Positions 31,329 through 39,739 of a stretch of DNA of 64,000 bases are shown piece after piece. Location: the NCBI GenBank assembly GCA_016719465.1, contig JADJYY010000001.1, forward strand, positions 62,001-126,000. Direction: 5' to 3'. Below the pieces are notes generated by a model that did not search any database, had not been told where the DNA came from, and was given only the letters and a program-made list of their open reading frames with translations. The stretch comes from Hydrogenophilales bacterium (GTDB lineage Bacteria; Pseudomonadota; Gammaproteobacteria; Burkholderiales; Thiobacillaceae). The translations under genes and the position numbers were made by a program. Every line of letters starts with the position of its first letter. Position 1 is the first letter of the stretch.

Positions 31329-31961
31329 TTACGCCTTCGCGGCCTTGTTCTTGGCTTCCAGCTCTTCCGCCTTGGCCAGCATGGCGTGGATACCCTTGAC
31401 GTCCTTGCACTTGTGGCCCATGCCCAGCGCTTCCATGGGATTCAGGCGGCCGGCCTTGACCAGGCCCAGCGCTTCCTTCTGCATTTCCATGGCCTTCTTG
31501 ATGCCGGCGCCGATACCGTCCTTGAAGTACAGGCTCTGGGTGAGCTGCACCTCGTTGACGCGACCGTGCTTGGTGGCGTTGGTCCAGAAGGTCTTGGACA
31601 GGTGCATGGTGGGCTGGTTCTTGGGCGCCCGGCCGATGCGGTAGGCGTACTCGGCGATGCCGTGCATGACGTGGGTCACTGGCACCTTGCGCGGGCAGCG
31701 CACGTAGCAGTTGTAGCAGGACGTGCACATGTACATGCCCTGGGCGTTCAGCACTTCCTCGCGCTTGCCGGCGCGGATCAGCATGAAGATCTCCTGGGGC
31801 GGATGATCCCAGCCGGAATGGAAGTTGGTGGGGCAGGAGCCGGAGCACAGGCCGCACTGCATGCACATCTTCACCCACTCGCCCATCTCGGCCTGCTCTT
31901 CAATCTCCTTGAGGAAATTGTTCTTGTAGCGCGCGGCCATTTCTTGGTTCAAATCGCTCAT
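31329..31961 (-). CDS. hdrC: HdrC-like 4Fe-4S ferredoxin subunit
   Basis: A 210-residue protein with two 4Fe-4S motifs, CMQCGLCSGSCP (about 33-44) and CTSCYNCYVRCP (about 79-90), and a longer helical C-terminal part than methanogen HdrC. It passes electrons between the flavin subunits and HdrB. It lies 11 bases after qmoB and 14 before hdrB. In the Qmo complex of many sulfate reducers a membrane QmoC fuses HdrC- and HdrE-like parts; here soluble HdrC and HdrB replace it. Confidence 0.9.
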   Translation of the reverse strand: MSDLNQEMAARYKNNFLKEIEEQAEMGEWVKMCMQCGLCSGSCPTNFHSGWDHPPQEIFMLIRAGKREEVLNAQGMYMCTSCYNCYVRCPRKVPVTHVMHGIAEYAYRIGRAPKNQPTMHLSKTFWTNATKHGRVNEVQLTQSLYFKDGIGAGIKKAMEMQKEALGLVKAGRLNPMEALGMGHKCKDVKGIHAMLAKAEELEAKNKAAKA

Positions 31962-31971
31962 CGCAATCTCC

Positions 31972-34236
31972 TTAGAAGCCCTTGAACGGGGACGGCGGGA
32001 AGGACTTGATCAACGCCGCGTAGTCGTTGATCTTCTGGGGCAGGGTGGCGATGTCGGTGATCGCCACTTCCAGGTCGTGGACCCGTTCGGTTTCCAGGTT
32101 CATGCCCTTGAGGGTGTCGCCCACCTTGGACAGGCGATAGCGGCCCAGCTCGGAACCCTTGACGAAGTGGCACTGGTATTCCTCGCCGTGCTTGCAGCCC
32201 ATGAGCATGACGCCGTCGTAGCCGCCGTTCAGCGCGTCGGTGATCCAGATGGTGTTCACCGAGCCCAGGCAGCGAATCGGGATGACGCGCACGAAGGGGT
32301 CGTACTCGTTGCGGTTCATGCCGGCCATGTCGAGGGCCGGGTAGGCGTCGTTCTCGCAGGCCAGGATCAGGATGCGCGGCTTCTCGGAGAACTCGTCCGG
32401 CACCTCCACCGACTTGATCTGGGAGCCCACGGTGTTCACCGAGTAGTTCTCGAAGGAGATCACCCGCACCGGGCAGGCGCCCATGCAGGTGCCGCAGCGG
32501 CGGCAGCGGGACTCGTTGAACAGTGGGAAGCGCTTCTCGTCCTCGTCGATGGCGCCGAAGGGGCATTCCACCGTGCAGCGTTTGCACTGGGTACAGCCTT
32601 CCAGACGCACGGTCGGGAAGGACAGGTCGCCGGCGCGCGGATGGGCGGCCTTGCCCAGACCGGCGTTTTCCATGGCCTGGATCGCCTTCATGGCGGCGCC
32701 GGTGGCGTCCTCCTGGGCTTGCAGGATGTCCATGGGACGGCGCACGGGACCGGCGGTGTAGATGCCGGTGCGGCGGGTCTCGTAGGGGAAGCAGATGAAG
32801 TGGGAGTCGGTGAAGCCGTGCTTGAACTGGGGCATGTCCGGACCCTGACGATAGGTCAGGTTCAGGATCGACTCGGGGGCGATGGTGGCGATCACTTCAC
32901 CGGCGACTTCGCCTTCGGCGGCCTCGGCCGGCGCGGCTGCGGGAGCAGCCACCGGCGCGTCGATGTTGACGCCGGAGTTGGGCACCACGCCGGTGGCCAG
33001 GACCACCAGGTCTGCCTGGGCTTCGGTATCCTCGTTCAGGATCAGGTCCTTGAACTTGACGGTGCAGGCGTTGCCGCTGGGCACCACCTGGGAAACCACG
33101 CCCTTGGAGAAGATCACGCCCTTGTTCTGGGCGGCGCGGTAGAAGTCCTCGCCGTTGCCGGGGGTGCGCAGGTCGGTGAACAGCACCACGGTGTCGATGT
33201 CCGGGTTGCTGTCCTTGAAGTACATGGCCTGCTTGATGCTGGTGTTGCAGCAGAAGCCGGAGCAGTACTGCAGGTGCTTGCCGGTGGCGTCACGCTGGCC
33301 GGCGCACTGGACGAACACCACGGACTTGACCGGCTGGCCGTCGGAGGGCCGGCGGATGGGCTTGCCCTCGGCGGCGGCGGCTTTCGCCAGGGCTTCCAGG
33401 CCGGCCTGGTCCACCACGTTGGGGGTCTTGCCGTAGGCGAATTCGGGCAGCTTGTTGGCGTCGTAAAGCGTGAAACCGGTGGCCTGGATGATGGCGCCGA
33501 CGTCTTCCTGGGCGATCGCGCCGGATTCGATGGCGATGTCCACCTTGAAGCGGCCGGGGGCGCCGTCGGTCTTGGCGATGGTGGCGTTCAGGTAGGCCTT
33601 GATGTTGGAGTCGGCCTCGATGCGGGCGACCATGTCGGCCACGCCGTTGTCCTCGGGGGACTTGAACGGCTCCCGGGTCGGCACGCGCTTGTGTAGTTTG
33701 GCGGCCCAACCGCCCAGGGCGGCGGACTTCTCCACCAGCACCACCTTGTAGCCGGCCTTGGAGGCCTCCAGGGCCGAGGTCATGCCGGACATGCCGCCGC
33801 CCACCACCAGCAGGGTCTTGACGGTGCCGGTCTTCTGGTTGCCCGGGGGCACGGTCATGGCCTTCACCTCGGCGCAGGCCATGCGCACGTAGTCTTCCGC
33901 CATTTCCTGGGTGGTCTCGCGCGCCGCGTCGGTGTCGGGACGAATCCAGATCACGCCTTCGCGCAGGTTGCCCCGGCTCATGGCGATGGTGGGGAAGTTG
34001 AACGCCTCGGTCTTGGCCCGGCGCGAGCAGGCGCACAGGGCGGCGTGGGTGACGCCTTCGTTGTCGATGTCGTTCTGGATCATGGCCACGCCTTCGGCGG
34101 AGCAGAGGAAGTCGTGCTCGCGCACGATGTTCATCTTGCCGGACTTGGTGGCGGTTTTTACCAGGGCGGCGGTATCGAGACGGGTCCCGATCTCGCAGCC
34201 CTTGCAGATGTAAGCAGCAGTTTTCGTTTCAGCCAT
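31972..34236 (-). CDS. qmoB: QmoB/HdrA-like flavoprotein with C-terminal MvhD-type domain
   Basis: A 754-residue protein. The N-terminal part contains a cysteine-bearing segment (YICKGCEIG, ALCACSRR). The FAD domain follows, with LLVVGGGMSGMTSALEA (about 135-150), CAGQRD, and CSGFCCNTS. A ferredoxin insert carries two clusters (CTQCKRCTVECP and CRRCGTCMGACP). The C-terminal MvhD-like region (IRCLGSVNTIWITDALN, MLMGCKHGEEYQCHF) completes it. This domain order is that of QmoB. An Ala/Glu-rich linker near 470-490 is an extra. It starts six bases after qmoA. Confidence 0.9.
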   Translation of the reverse strand: MAETKTAAYICKGCEIGTRLDTAALVKTATKSGKMNIVREHDFLCSAEGVAMIQNDIDNEGVTHAALCACSRRAKTEAFNFPTIAMSRGNLREGVIWIRPDTDAARETTQEMAEDYVRMACAEVKAMTVPPGNQKTGTVKTLLVVGGGMSGMTSALEASKAGYKVVLVEKSAALGGWAAKLHKRVPTREPFKSPEDNGVADMVARIEADSNIKAYLNATIAKTDGAPGRFKVDIAIESGAIAQEDVGAIIQATGFTLYDANKLPEFAYGKTPNVVDQAGLEALAKAAAAEGKPIRRPSDGQPVKSVVFVQCAGQRDATGKHLQYCSGFCCNTSIKQAMYFKDSNPDIDTVVLFTDLRTPGNGEDFYRAAQNKGVIFSKGVVSQVVPSGNACTVKFKDLILNEDTEAQADLVVLATGVVPNSGVNIDAPVAAPAAAPAEAAEGEVAGEVIATIAPESILNLTYRQGPDMPQFKHGFTDSHFICFPYETRRTGIYTAGPVRRPMDILQAQEDATGAAMKAIQAMENAGLGKAAHPRAGDLSFPTVRLEGCTQCKRCTVECPFGAIDEDEKRFPLFNESRCRRCGTCMGACPVRVISFENYSVNTVGSQIKSVEVPDEFSEKPRILILACENDAYPALDMAGMNRNEYDPFVRVIPIRCLGSVNTIWITDALNGGYDGVMLMGCKHGEEYQCHFVKGSELGRYRLSKVGDTLKGMNLETERVHDLEVAITDIATLPQKINDYAALIKSFPPSPFKGF

Positions 34237-34241
34237 TTTTC

Positions 34242-35525
34242 TCAAGCCTCCGCGCGGGCGACTTTGTTGACGACCTGGATGGCCCGCAGGGCGGCGGCGG
34301 TGGCGCTCTGCACGGCGCGGTTCACATCCAGCGCGTTGGTGGCGCAACCGGCGCCGAAGATGCCGGCGTTGGCCGGATCGGCCATGATGAAGCCGGAGGA
34401 ATCGCTCATCACTTCGGCGGGGATCTGCACGCCCTTGACGGACGGTTCCATGCCCACGGCGAGTACCACCAGGTCATGGGCGTTGGCGTAGCGGATGTAA
34501 CCTTCAGTGTTCACACCGTTGCAGACCGGGTTGCCGGCCTTGTCCTCGGTGATGCGGGCCACCTTGGACTTCACGAACGTGACGTTGGGGTTGGCCTTCA
34601 CCTTCTGGTAGAAGTCCTCGAAGCGGTCGATGGCGCGGATGTCGATGTAGTAGATCGTCGACTTGCCCTCGTCGCCGTAGGCTTCCTGCACATAGTGGGT
34701 CTGCTTCAGGGAACCCATGCAGCAGAAGCGGGAGCAGTGGCGCAGGTGGTTCTCGTCGCGGGAACCGGCGCACTGGATGAAGGCGACGTTCTTGGCTTCC
34801 TTGCCATCGGACGGACGCAGGATCTTGCCGCCGGTGGGGCCGTGGGGATCGGCCAGGCGCTCGAATTCCACGTTGGTGATGACGTTGGGGAAACGGTCGT
34901 AGCCGTAGTACACGATCTTCTCGGCCGCGTAGGGCTGCCAGCCGGTGGCCCAGACGATGGCGCCGGCGTTCAGGCTGATGGTCTCTTCCCGGTCGTCCAG
35001 GTTCACCGCGTCGTATTTGCAGGCGGCCTTGGCGCGCTCGGCGTCGGGCGTGCCGATGATGGACGGGTCGATGACGTAGCGCTGGGGATAGGCCATGTTG
35101 GACGGCAGGTAGGCCGCCTTGATCTTGCCCAGGTTGTAGTTGAACTCGTCGGCGATCTCGGTCTGGACCGCCTTGCCGCACTCGCCGCAGGCGGTGCAGT
35201 TGGAATTCACGTAGCGCGGCTTGAGCTTGACGGAAACGCTGTAGGCGCCCTTGTCGCCGGAGATGCCGGTCACTTCCGCCAGGGTCAGCACCTGGATGCG
35301 GGGATTGGCCTTGAGGCGGCGCAGGTTGATTTCCAGGCCGCAGGTGGGATGGCACATCTTGGGGAAGTACCGGTAGAGCTGAACGGTACGGCCGCCCAGG
35401 TACGGGTTCTTCTCCACCAGCACGACTTGCTTTCCGGTTTCGGCCGCTTCGAGCGCCGCCGTCATGCCGGAAATGCCGCCGCCCACGACCAGAATGGTCT
35501 GGTTGGTCGCCACTACAGACGTCAT
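34242..35525 (-). CDS. qmoA: QmoA/HdrA-like FAD-containing subunit
   Basis: A 427-residue flavoprotein with a dinucleotide motif at the N-terminus (ILVVGGGISGMTAALEAAE), the conserved HdrA segments KNPYLGGR and CHPTCGLEINLRRL, a CTACGECGK cysteine group, CAGSRDENHLRHCSRFCC, and a C-terminal GIFGAGCATNALDV. Length fits QmoA, which lacks the ferredoxin domains of full HdrA. GGAGG precedes the ATG. It is first in qmoA-qmoB-hdrC-hdrB. In sulfur bacteria such complexes exchange electrons between APS reductase and quinone or other carriers; aprAB is not in this window. Confidence 0.92.
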   Translation of the reverse strand: MTSVVATNQTILVVGGGISGMTAALEAAETGKQVVLVEKNPYLGGRTVQLYRYFPKMCHPTCGLEINLRRLKANPRIQVLTLAEVTGISGDKGAYSVSVKLKPRYVNSNCTACGECGKAVQTEIADEFNYNLGKIKAAYLPSNMAYPQRYVIDPSIIGTPDAERAKAACKYDAVNLDDREETISLNAGAIVWATGWQPYAAEKIVYYGYDRFPNVITNVEFERLADPHGPTGGKILRPSDGKEAKNVAFIQCAGSRDENHLRHCSRFCCMGSLKQTHYVQEAYGDEGKSTIYYIDIRAIDRFEDFYQKVKANPNVTFVKSKVARITEDKAGNPVCNGVNTEGYIRYANAHDLVVLAVGMEPSVKGVQIPAEVMSDSSGFIMADPANAGIFGAGCATNALDVNRAVQSATAAALRAIQVVNKVARAEA

Positions 35526-35853
35526 GTATCGCCTCCGATGGGTGAAGACTTCAGGGATTTCGCGAGGCCGGGCAAGACCTGACACGCCCGGCCAAATAGG
35601 CGTGAATGTTACCCGTAAAGACCCGCCCCTCGCGATATAGGTTTAATCGAAAGTTCTTATGTACGAATAGACTGGGTAAATCTGACGGTGGGTCAGGGAT
35701 TTGCGCGGGACGAAAACTCGCGTGACCGCGCGGCGGAAGCGACCGCGCTCCCCCGCCCGCGGGGGAGGAACTTGCTCCCTCCCTGTTTACGGGGAGGGAT
35801 AGGGCGGGGAGTGACGTTGGACCGATATCGGGAAAGGCATGATTTTCAAAAAA
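35526..35853. other. 328-base region between valS and qmoA: promoter area and repeat modules
   Basis: No gene is visible. The part next to qmoA (35600-35690) is relatively A/T-rich and should hold its promoter on the minus strand, but no convincing -35/-10 pair stands out. The part next to valS holds two palindromic repeat modules (35748-35817) that recur inside valS. Confidence 0.6.
35748..35817. repeat. Dispersed palindromic repeat, intergenic copy
   Basis: Module X (35748-35768) reads CTCCCCCGC, one base, then CGCGGGGGAGG-like and is self-complementary. Module Y (35775-35817) begins CTCCCTCCC, pairs with GGGGAGGG, and ends GGGCGGGGAG. The same two modules occur in valS in swapped order. 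Confidence 0.7.
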
Positions 35854-38652
35854 TCAGCTTCCCAGTTTCGCGCGCTGTCCACGCAGCTTGTCCAGAGTGG
35901 CGGAAAAGTCCGCCAGGCGCTTCTGCTCCTGCTCCACCACGGCGGCGGGCGCCCTGTCGACGAAGCTGGCGTTGGACAGCTTGCCGCGAGCCTTGGTGAC
36001 CTCCCCGTCCAGGCGGGCGATTTCCTTGTCCAGGCGGGCGATTTCCGCGTCCCGGTCGATCTCGATGTGCAGCATCACCCGCCAGTCGCCGACGATGGAC
36101 ACGGGCGCATCCCCCTCGGGCAGGACGGAAACCACCTCCACCTCGGACAGACGGGCCAGCGCCCGCAGGTAGGGCGCGTAGCGGCCAGCAGCTTCCGGTT
36201 CACCTTCCACGAACAAGGGCACCTTCTGGGCCGGCGAAAGATTCATCTCGCCGCGCAGGTTGCGGGTCGCGTTGATCAAGTCCTTGAGGCGGGACATTTC
36301 CGCCTGGGCCTGCGCGTCGATGCGGCCTGCATCCGGTTCGGGATAGGCGGCCAGCATGATGCTCTCGGCCTTTTTCGCGCCAGCCAGGGGCGCCACCGCC
36401 TGCCACAGTTCCTCGGTGATGAAGGGAATGACGGGATGGGCCAGGCGCAGCAGGGTCTCCAGCACCGTCAGCAGGGTATGGCGCGTGCTGGCGGCCACCG
36501 CGCCACCCTGGGCGATCTGCACCTTGGCCAGTTCCAGATACCAGTCGCAGTACTCGTCCCAGACGAATTCGTAGATGGCCCGGGCGGCCATGTCGAAGCG
36601 GTACTGGTCGAAACCGGCGCGCACCTCGGCCACGGCTTGGTCCAGGCGGGCCAGGATCCAGCGGTCGACGAAGGTCAGGTTTACTCCCTCCCCGCTTGCG
36701 GGGAGGGTCGGGGTGGGGAGCGGCTGGGCGACACCCTCCCCCTCCCGGCCTCCCCCGCTCGCGGGGGAGGAGGGCATGCAGTTCATCAGCACGAAGCGGC
36801 TGGCGTTCCAAAGCTTGTTGCAGAAGTTGCGGTAGCCCTCGCAGCGGGCCATGTCGAACTTGATGTCGCGGCCGTGGGTGGCCAGGGAGGCGAAGGTGAA
36901 GCGCAGGGCATCGGTGCCGAAGCTGGCGATGCCATCGGCGAATTCCTTGCGGGTGGCCTTCTCGATGCCGGCGGCCTGCTTGGGATTCATCAGGCCGGCG
37001 GTGCGCTTGGCCACCAGATCGTCGATGCCGATGCCGTCGATCAGGTCGATGGGGTCCAGCACGTTGCCCTTGGACTTGGACATCTTGTTGCCGTGGGCGT
37101 CCCGCACCAGGCCGGTGACGTATACGTCGCGGAACGGCACCTTGCCGGTGAAGTGCAGAGTCATCATGACCATGCGCGCCACCCAGAAGAAGATGATGTC
37201 GAAACCGGTGACCAGCACGCTGGTAGGCAGGTAGTGCTTCAGTTCCCAGGTGTCTTCCGGCCAGCCCAGGGTGGAGAAGGGCCACAGGGCGGAGGAGAAC
37301 CAGGTGTCCAGCACATCCTCGTCGCGGCGGATTTCCCGGCCGCCGGCCTGCCTCGATGCTTCCGCCTCGTCCCGGGCCACGTAGATGTTGCCGTCCTCGT
37401 CGTACCAGGCGGGGATGCGGTGGCCCCACCAGAGCTGGCGGGAGACGCACCAGTCCTGGATGTTCTCCAGCCACTGGCGGTAGGTGGTGGTCCAGTTTTC
37501 CGGCACGAAGCGCAATTCGCCGGAATCCACCACGCCAAGAGCCTGTTTCGCCAGGCCTTCCATGCTCATGAACCACTGGTCGGTGAGCATGGGCTCGATC
37601 ACCGCGTGGGTGCGGTCGCCGCGCGGAATCTGGAGCTTGTGGGGCTTGGCGGAGACCAGCAGGCCCCTGGCTTGCAGTTCGTCTAGGATCTTCTGGCGTG
37701 CCACATAGCGGTCCAGGCCCTGGTATTCGGCCGGGGCCAGGTCGTTCATCCTGGCGTCCAGGGTCAGGACGTTGATGGCCGCCAGGTGATGACGCTGGCC
37801 CACCTGCCAGTCGTTGAAGTCATGGGCGGGGGTGATCTTCACCACGCCGGTGCCGAACTCCCGGTCCACGTAGTCGTCGGCGATGATGGGGATGGTGCGT
37901 TCCGCCACCGGCAGGCGCGCGCTCTTGCCGACCAGGTGGGTGTAGCGCTCGTCGGCCGGGTTCACGGCCACGGCGGTGTCACCCAGCAGGGTTTCCGGGC
38001 GGGTGGTGGCCACGGTGAGGAAACCCGAACCGTCTTCCAGGGGATAGCTGATTTCCCAGATGAAGCCGTCCTCCTCCTCGCTCACCACTTCCAGGTCGGA
38101 CACGGCGGTCTGCAGCACCGGATCCCAGTTGACCAGGCGCTTGCCGCGATAGATCAGGCCCTCGTTGTAGAGGCGCACGAACACCTCGGTGACGGCGGTG
38201 GACAGGCCCTCGTCCATGGTGAAGCGCTCGCGGGACCAGTCCGGGCTGGTGCCCAGGCGGCGCATCTGGCGGGTGATGGTGGAGCCGGAGTGCTCCTTCC
38301 ATTCCCATACCTTCTCCAGGAACTTGTCCCGGCCCAGGTCGTGGCGGGAAATCTTCTGGGCATCGAGCTGGCGCTCCACCACGATCTGGGTGGCGATGCC
38401 GGCATGGTCCGTGCCCGGTTGCCACAGGGTGTTGTCGCCGCGCATGCGGTGGTAGCGGGTCAGGGCATCCATGAGGCCGTGCTGGAAGGCGTGGCCCATG
38501 TGCAGGGTGCCGGTGACGTTGGGCGGCGGCAGCAGGATGCAGTAGAACGGCTTGTTCTCCTCCCGGCCCATGCCGTAGTAGCCGGCGCCTTCCCAGTGGG
38601 CATACCAGCGTTTTTCGATTTCGTGGGGTTCGAAGGATTTGGCGAGTTCCAT
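35854..38652 (-). CDS. valS: Valyl-tRNA synthetase with in-frame repeat insertion
   Basis: A 932-residue class I synthetase with PPPNVTGTLHMGHAFQ near residue 42 (the HIGH-type motif), an editing domain, KMSKSKGNVLDP near 525, the anticodon domain from about 660, and the C-terminal coiled coil (DAEIARLDKEIARLDGE). Between NASRFVLMNC and LTFVDRWIL lies an unusual Gly/Ser/Pro-rich stretch (residues about 625-658) that includes PSSPASGGGREGEG and PTPTLPASGEG. It is encoded by the dispersed palindromic repeat. The E. coli enzyme has a shorter, unrelated linker there. The frame is intact, so the enzyme should work. Confidence 0.96.
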   Translation of the reverse strand: MELAKSFEPHEIEKRWYAHWEGAGYYGMGREENKPFYCILLPPPNVTGTLHMGHAFQHGLMDALTRYHRMRGDNTLWQPGTDHAGIATQIVVERQLDAQKISRHDLGRDKFLEKVWEWKEHSGSTITRQMRRLGTSPDWSRERFTMDEGLSTAVTEVFVRLYNEGLIYRGKRLVNWDPVLQTAVSDLEVVSEEEDGFIWEISYPLEDGSGFLTVATTRPETLLGDTAVAVNPADERYTHLVGKSARLPVAERTIPIIADDYVDREFGTGVVKITPAHDFNDWQVGQRHHLAAINVLTLDARMNDLAPAEYQGLDRYVARQKILDELQARGLLVSAKPHKLQIPRGDRTHAVIEPMLTDQWFMSMEGLAKQALGVVDSGELRFVPENWTTTYRQWLENIQDWCVSRQLWWGHRIPAWYDEDGNIYVARDEAEASRQAGGREIRRDEDVLDTWFSSALWPFSTLGWPEDTWELKHYLPTSVLVTGFDIIFFWVARMVMMTLHFTGKVPFRDVYVTGLVRDAHGNKMSKSKGNVLDPIDLIDGIGIDDLVAKRTAGLMNPKQAAGIEKATRKEFADGIASFGTDALRFTFASLATHGRDIKFDMARCEGYRNFCNKLWNASRFVLMNCMPSSPASGGGREGEGVAQPLPTPTLPASGEGVNLTFVDRWILARLDQAVAEVRAGFDQYRFDMAARAIYEFVWDEYCDWYLELAKVQIAQGGAVAASTRHTLLTVLETLLRLAHPVIPFITEELWQAVAPLAGAKKAESIMLAAYPEPDAGRIDAQAQAEMSRLKDLINATRNLRGEMNLSPAQKVPLFVEGEPEAAGRYAPYLRALARLSEVEVVSVLPEGDAPVSIVGDWRVMLHIEIDRDAEIARLDKEIARLDGEVTKARGKLSNASFVDRAPAAVVEQEQKRLADFSATLDKLRGQRAKLGS
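36684..36774. repeat. Dispersed palindromic repeat inserted in the valS coding sequence
   Basis: Module Y (36684-36720, CTCCCTCCCC-GCTTGC-GGGGAGGG followed by TCGGGGTGGGGAG) and module X (36754-36772, a CTCCCCCGC/GCGGGGGAGG palindrome) flank a short GC-rich linker. Both resemble the modules at 35748-35817. They contribute about 31 codons without breaking the frame. Confidence 0.75.
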
Positions 38653-38759
38653 ATTGCGGTCCTGATAAAACACAAGACGCGGAACGTTGCCGCGCCGCGC
38701 CTCGGTGGGGTGGATTTGGCGGAATTATACGGTCTGGACCGCCTCGACCGCGGCGCGGG

Positions 38760-39185
38760 TCACGCCTGATCCTCCCGGTGCTTGCCCAGTTCGTCCCGGA
38801 TGGCCTTGCGCACGGCATCCTCCATGCGCAATTGCTGGCGGATGAACATGTCCGTGAGACGCTGTTCCATGGCGGCCACGAGACCTTCCATCCCGTTCAT
38901 GTCCGCGGGCAGGCCGGCGGGGGCATCGACCCGGGGGCGATCCGTCTGCCTGCGCCCATCCTGGCGCCGGTCGCCCAGGCGACGATCCAGTTGGCGCCGC
39001 TCGTTCTGGCGACGGTCCTGATCGCGGCGCTCGGCCTCATTCCAGTGATCGAGGGCAGCGTCGACCACGTCGGTGAGCAGGGGAAAGTCCTCGATATCCA
39101 GCCCCTTTTCCAACAAGGCATCGGGCGCCCGCCTCCCGAGCATGGCGTCGATCTTGCCGAACAGATCCGGGGTTTCCGTGCTCAT
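38760..39185 (-). CDS. Hypothetical protein with Arg/Asp/Gln-rich repeat
   Basis: A 141-residue soluble protein. A normal-looking N-terminus (TPDLFGKIDAMLGRRAPDALLEKGLDIEDFPLLTDVVD) is followed at about 48-80 by a highly charged stretch of near-repeats (RRDQDRRQ, ERRQLDRR, GDRRQDGRR) and then a helical C-terminus (MEQRLTDMFIRQQLRMEDAV). It sits between holC and valS on the same strand, eight bases after holC. I recognise no family. The charged repeat could bind RNA or form a coiled coil. Confidence 0.7.
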   Translation of the reverse strand: MSTETPDLFGKIDAMLGRRAPDALLEKGLDIEDFPLLTDVVDAALDHWNEAERRDQDRRQNERRQLDRRLGDRRQDGRRQTDRPRVDAPAGLPADMNGMEGLVAAMEQRLTDMFIRQQLRMEDAVRKAIRDELGKHREDQA

Positions 39186-39192
39186 TTCGTGC

Positions 39193-39618
39193 TCATTTCG
39201 TCGTCGCCAAATCGTGGGTATCCACCTGGTAACCCCGTTCACGGAAAAAGCGCAGCCGGGCGCGGGCGCGCTCCCGGTCGCCGGCCTCCGTGGTGACGAT
39301 CTCCATGACCCGGGCGAATCGACCGAAAAAACCCGGGATTTCATCTTCCAGGTTGATGAGCACGTCGGCGTCGGACAACTCGTCCGGGTTGTCGCCGATC
39401 AGGACGGGGGTCTGGCGGGCAAGGGCATGACCGCAACGCACATGGGGCAGGAAGGAGAGTTGCTGGGCGGTCCAGAACAGACCGTCCAGTTCCTGGCAGC
39501 GGCTGGCGTTCAGGCTGTAGACCAGGGCCCGCTGACCGGCCTGGAAGGTCTTGGCGGCCAGCTTGCGGGCCACCTCCGCCTTGCCTGGAGCGTTGAAGTA
39601 AAAATCGATACGCGTCAT
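39193..39618 (-). CDS. holC: DNA polymerase III subunit chi
   Basis: A 141-residue protein with the HolC pattern: MTRIDFYFNAPGKAEVARKLAAKTF at the start, LDGLFWTAQQLSFLPHV in the middle, PVLIGDNPDELSDADVLINLEDEIPGFFGRFARVMEIV towards the end. Chi links the clamp loader to SSB at the replication fork. Start ATG 39618 was preferred to an upstream in-frame start because it gives the canonical N-terminus. holC and valS are commonly adjacent in proteobacteria. Confidence 0.93.
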   Translation of the reverse strand: MTRIDFYFNAPGKAEVARKLAAKTFQAGQRALVYSLNASRCQELDGLFWTAQQLSFLPHVRCGHALARQTPVLIGDNPDELSDADVLINLEDEIPGFFGRFARVMEIVTTEAGDRERARARLRFFRERGYQVDTHDLATTK

Positions 39619-39739
39619 CTCGCCTGTGCTGGCAGTCACACTGGGGGCCTAAGGTTAGTGCTATAAATCTTCGGGCGCCAGCCTCGGCACTTCGCCGCGT
39701 GCCGACGCCCCGAACGAACCCACGAATCGAGGAGACTCC

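Noticed and set aside
30418..35525. Annotation as methanogenic CoB-CoM heterodisulfide reductase
   Set aside because: All other genes are betaproteobacterial, and the flavoproteins have QmoA/QmoB architecture; the methanogen name reflects homology only.
35600..35690. Sigma-70 promoter for qmoA
   Set aside because: The stretch is A/T-rich but no -35/-10 pair with acceptable spacing could be found by eye.
36200..37576. Long Arg/Gly/Pro-rich open frames on both strands within valS and similar GC-rich genes
   Set aside because: Their composition (runs of R, G, P, H) is what out-of-frame reading of GC-rich genes gives; the real gene in the other frame has full family motifs.
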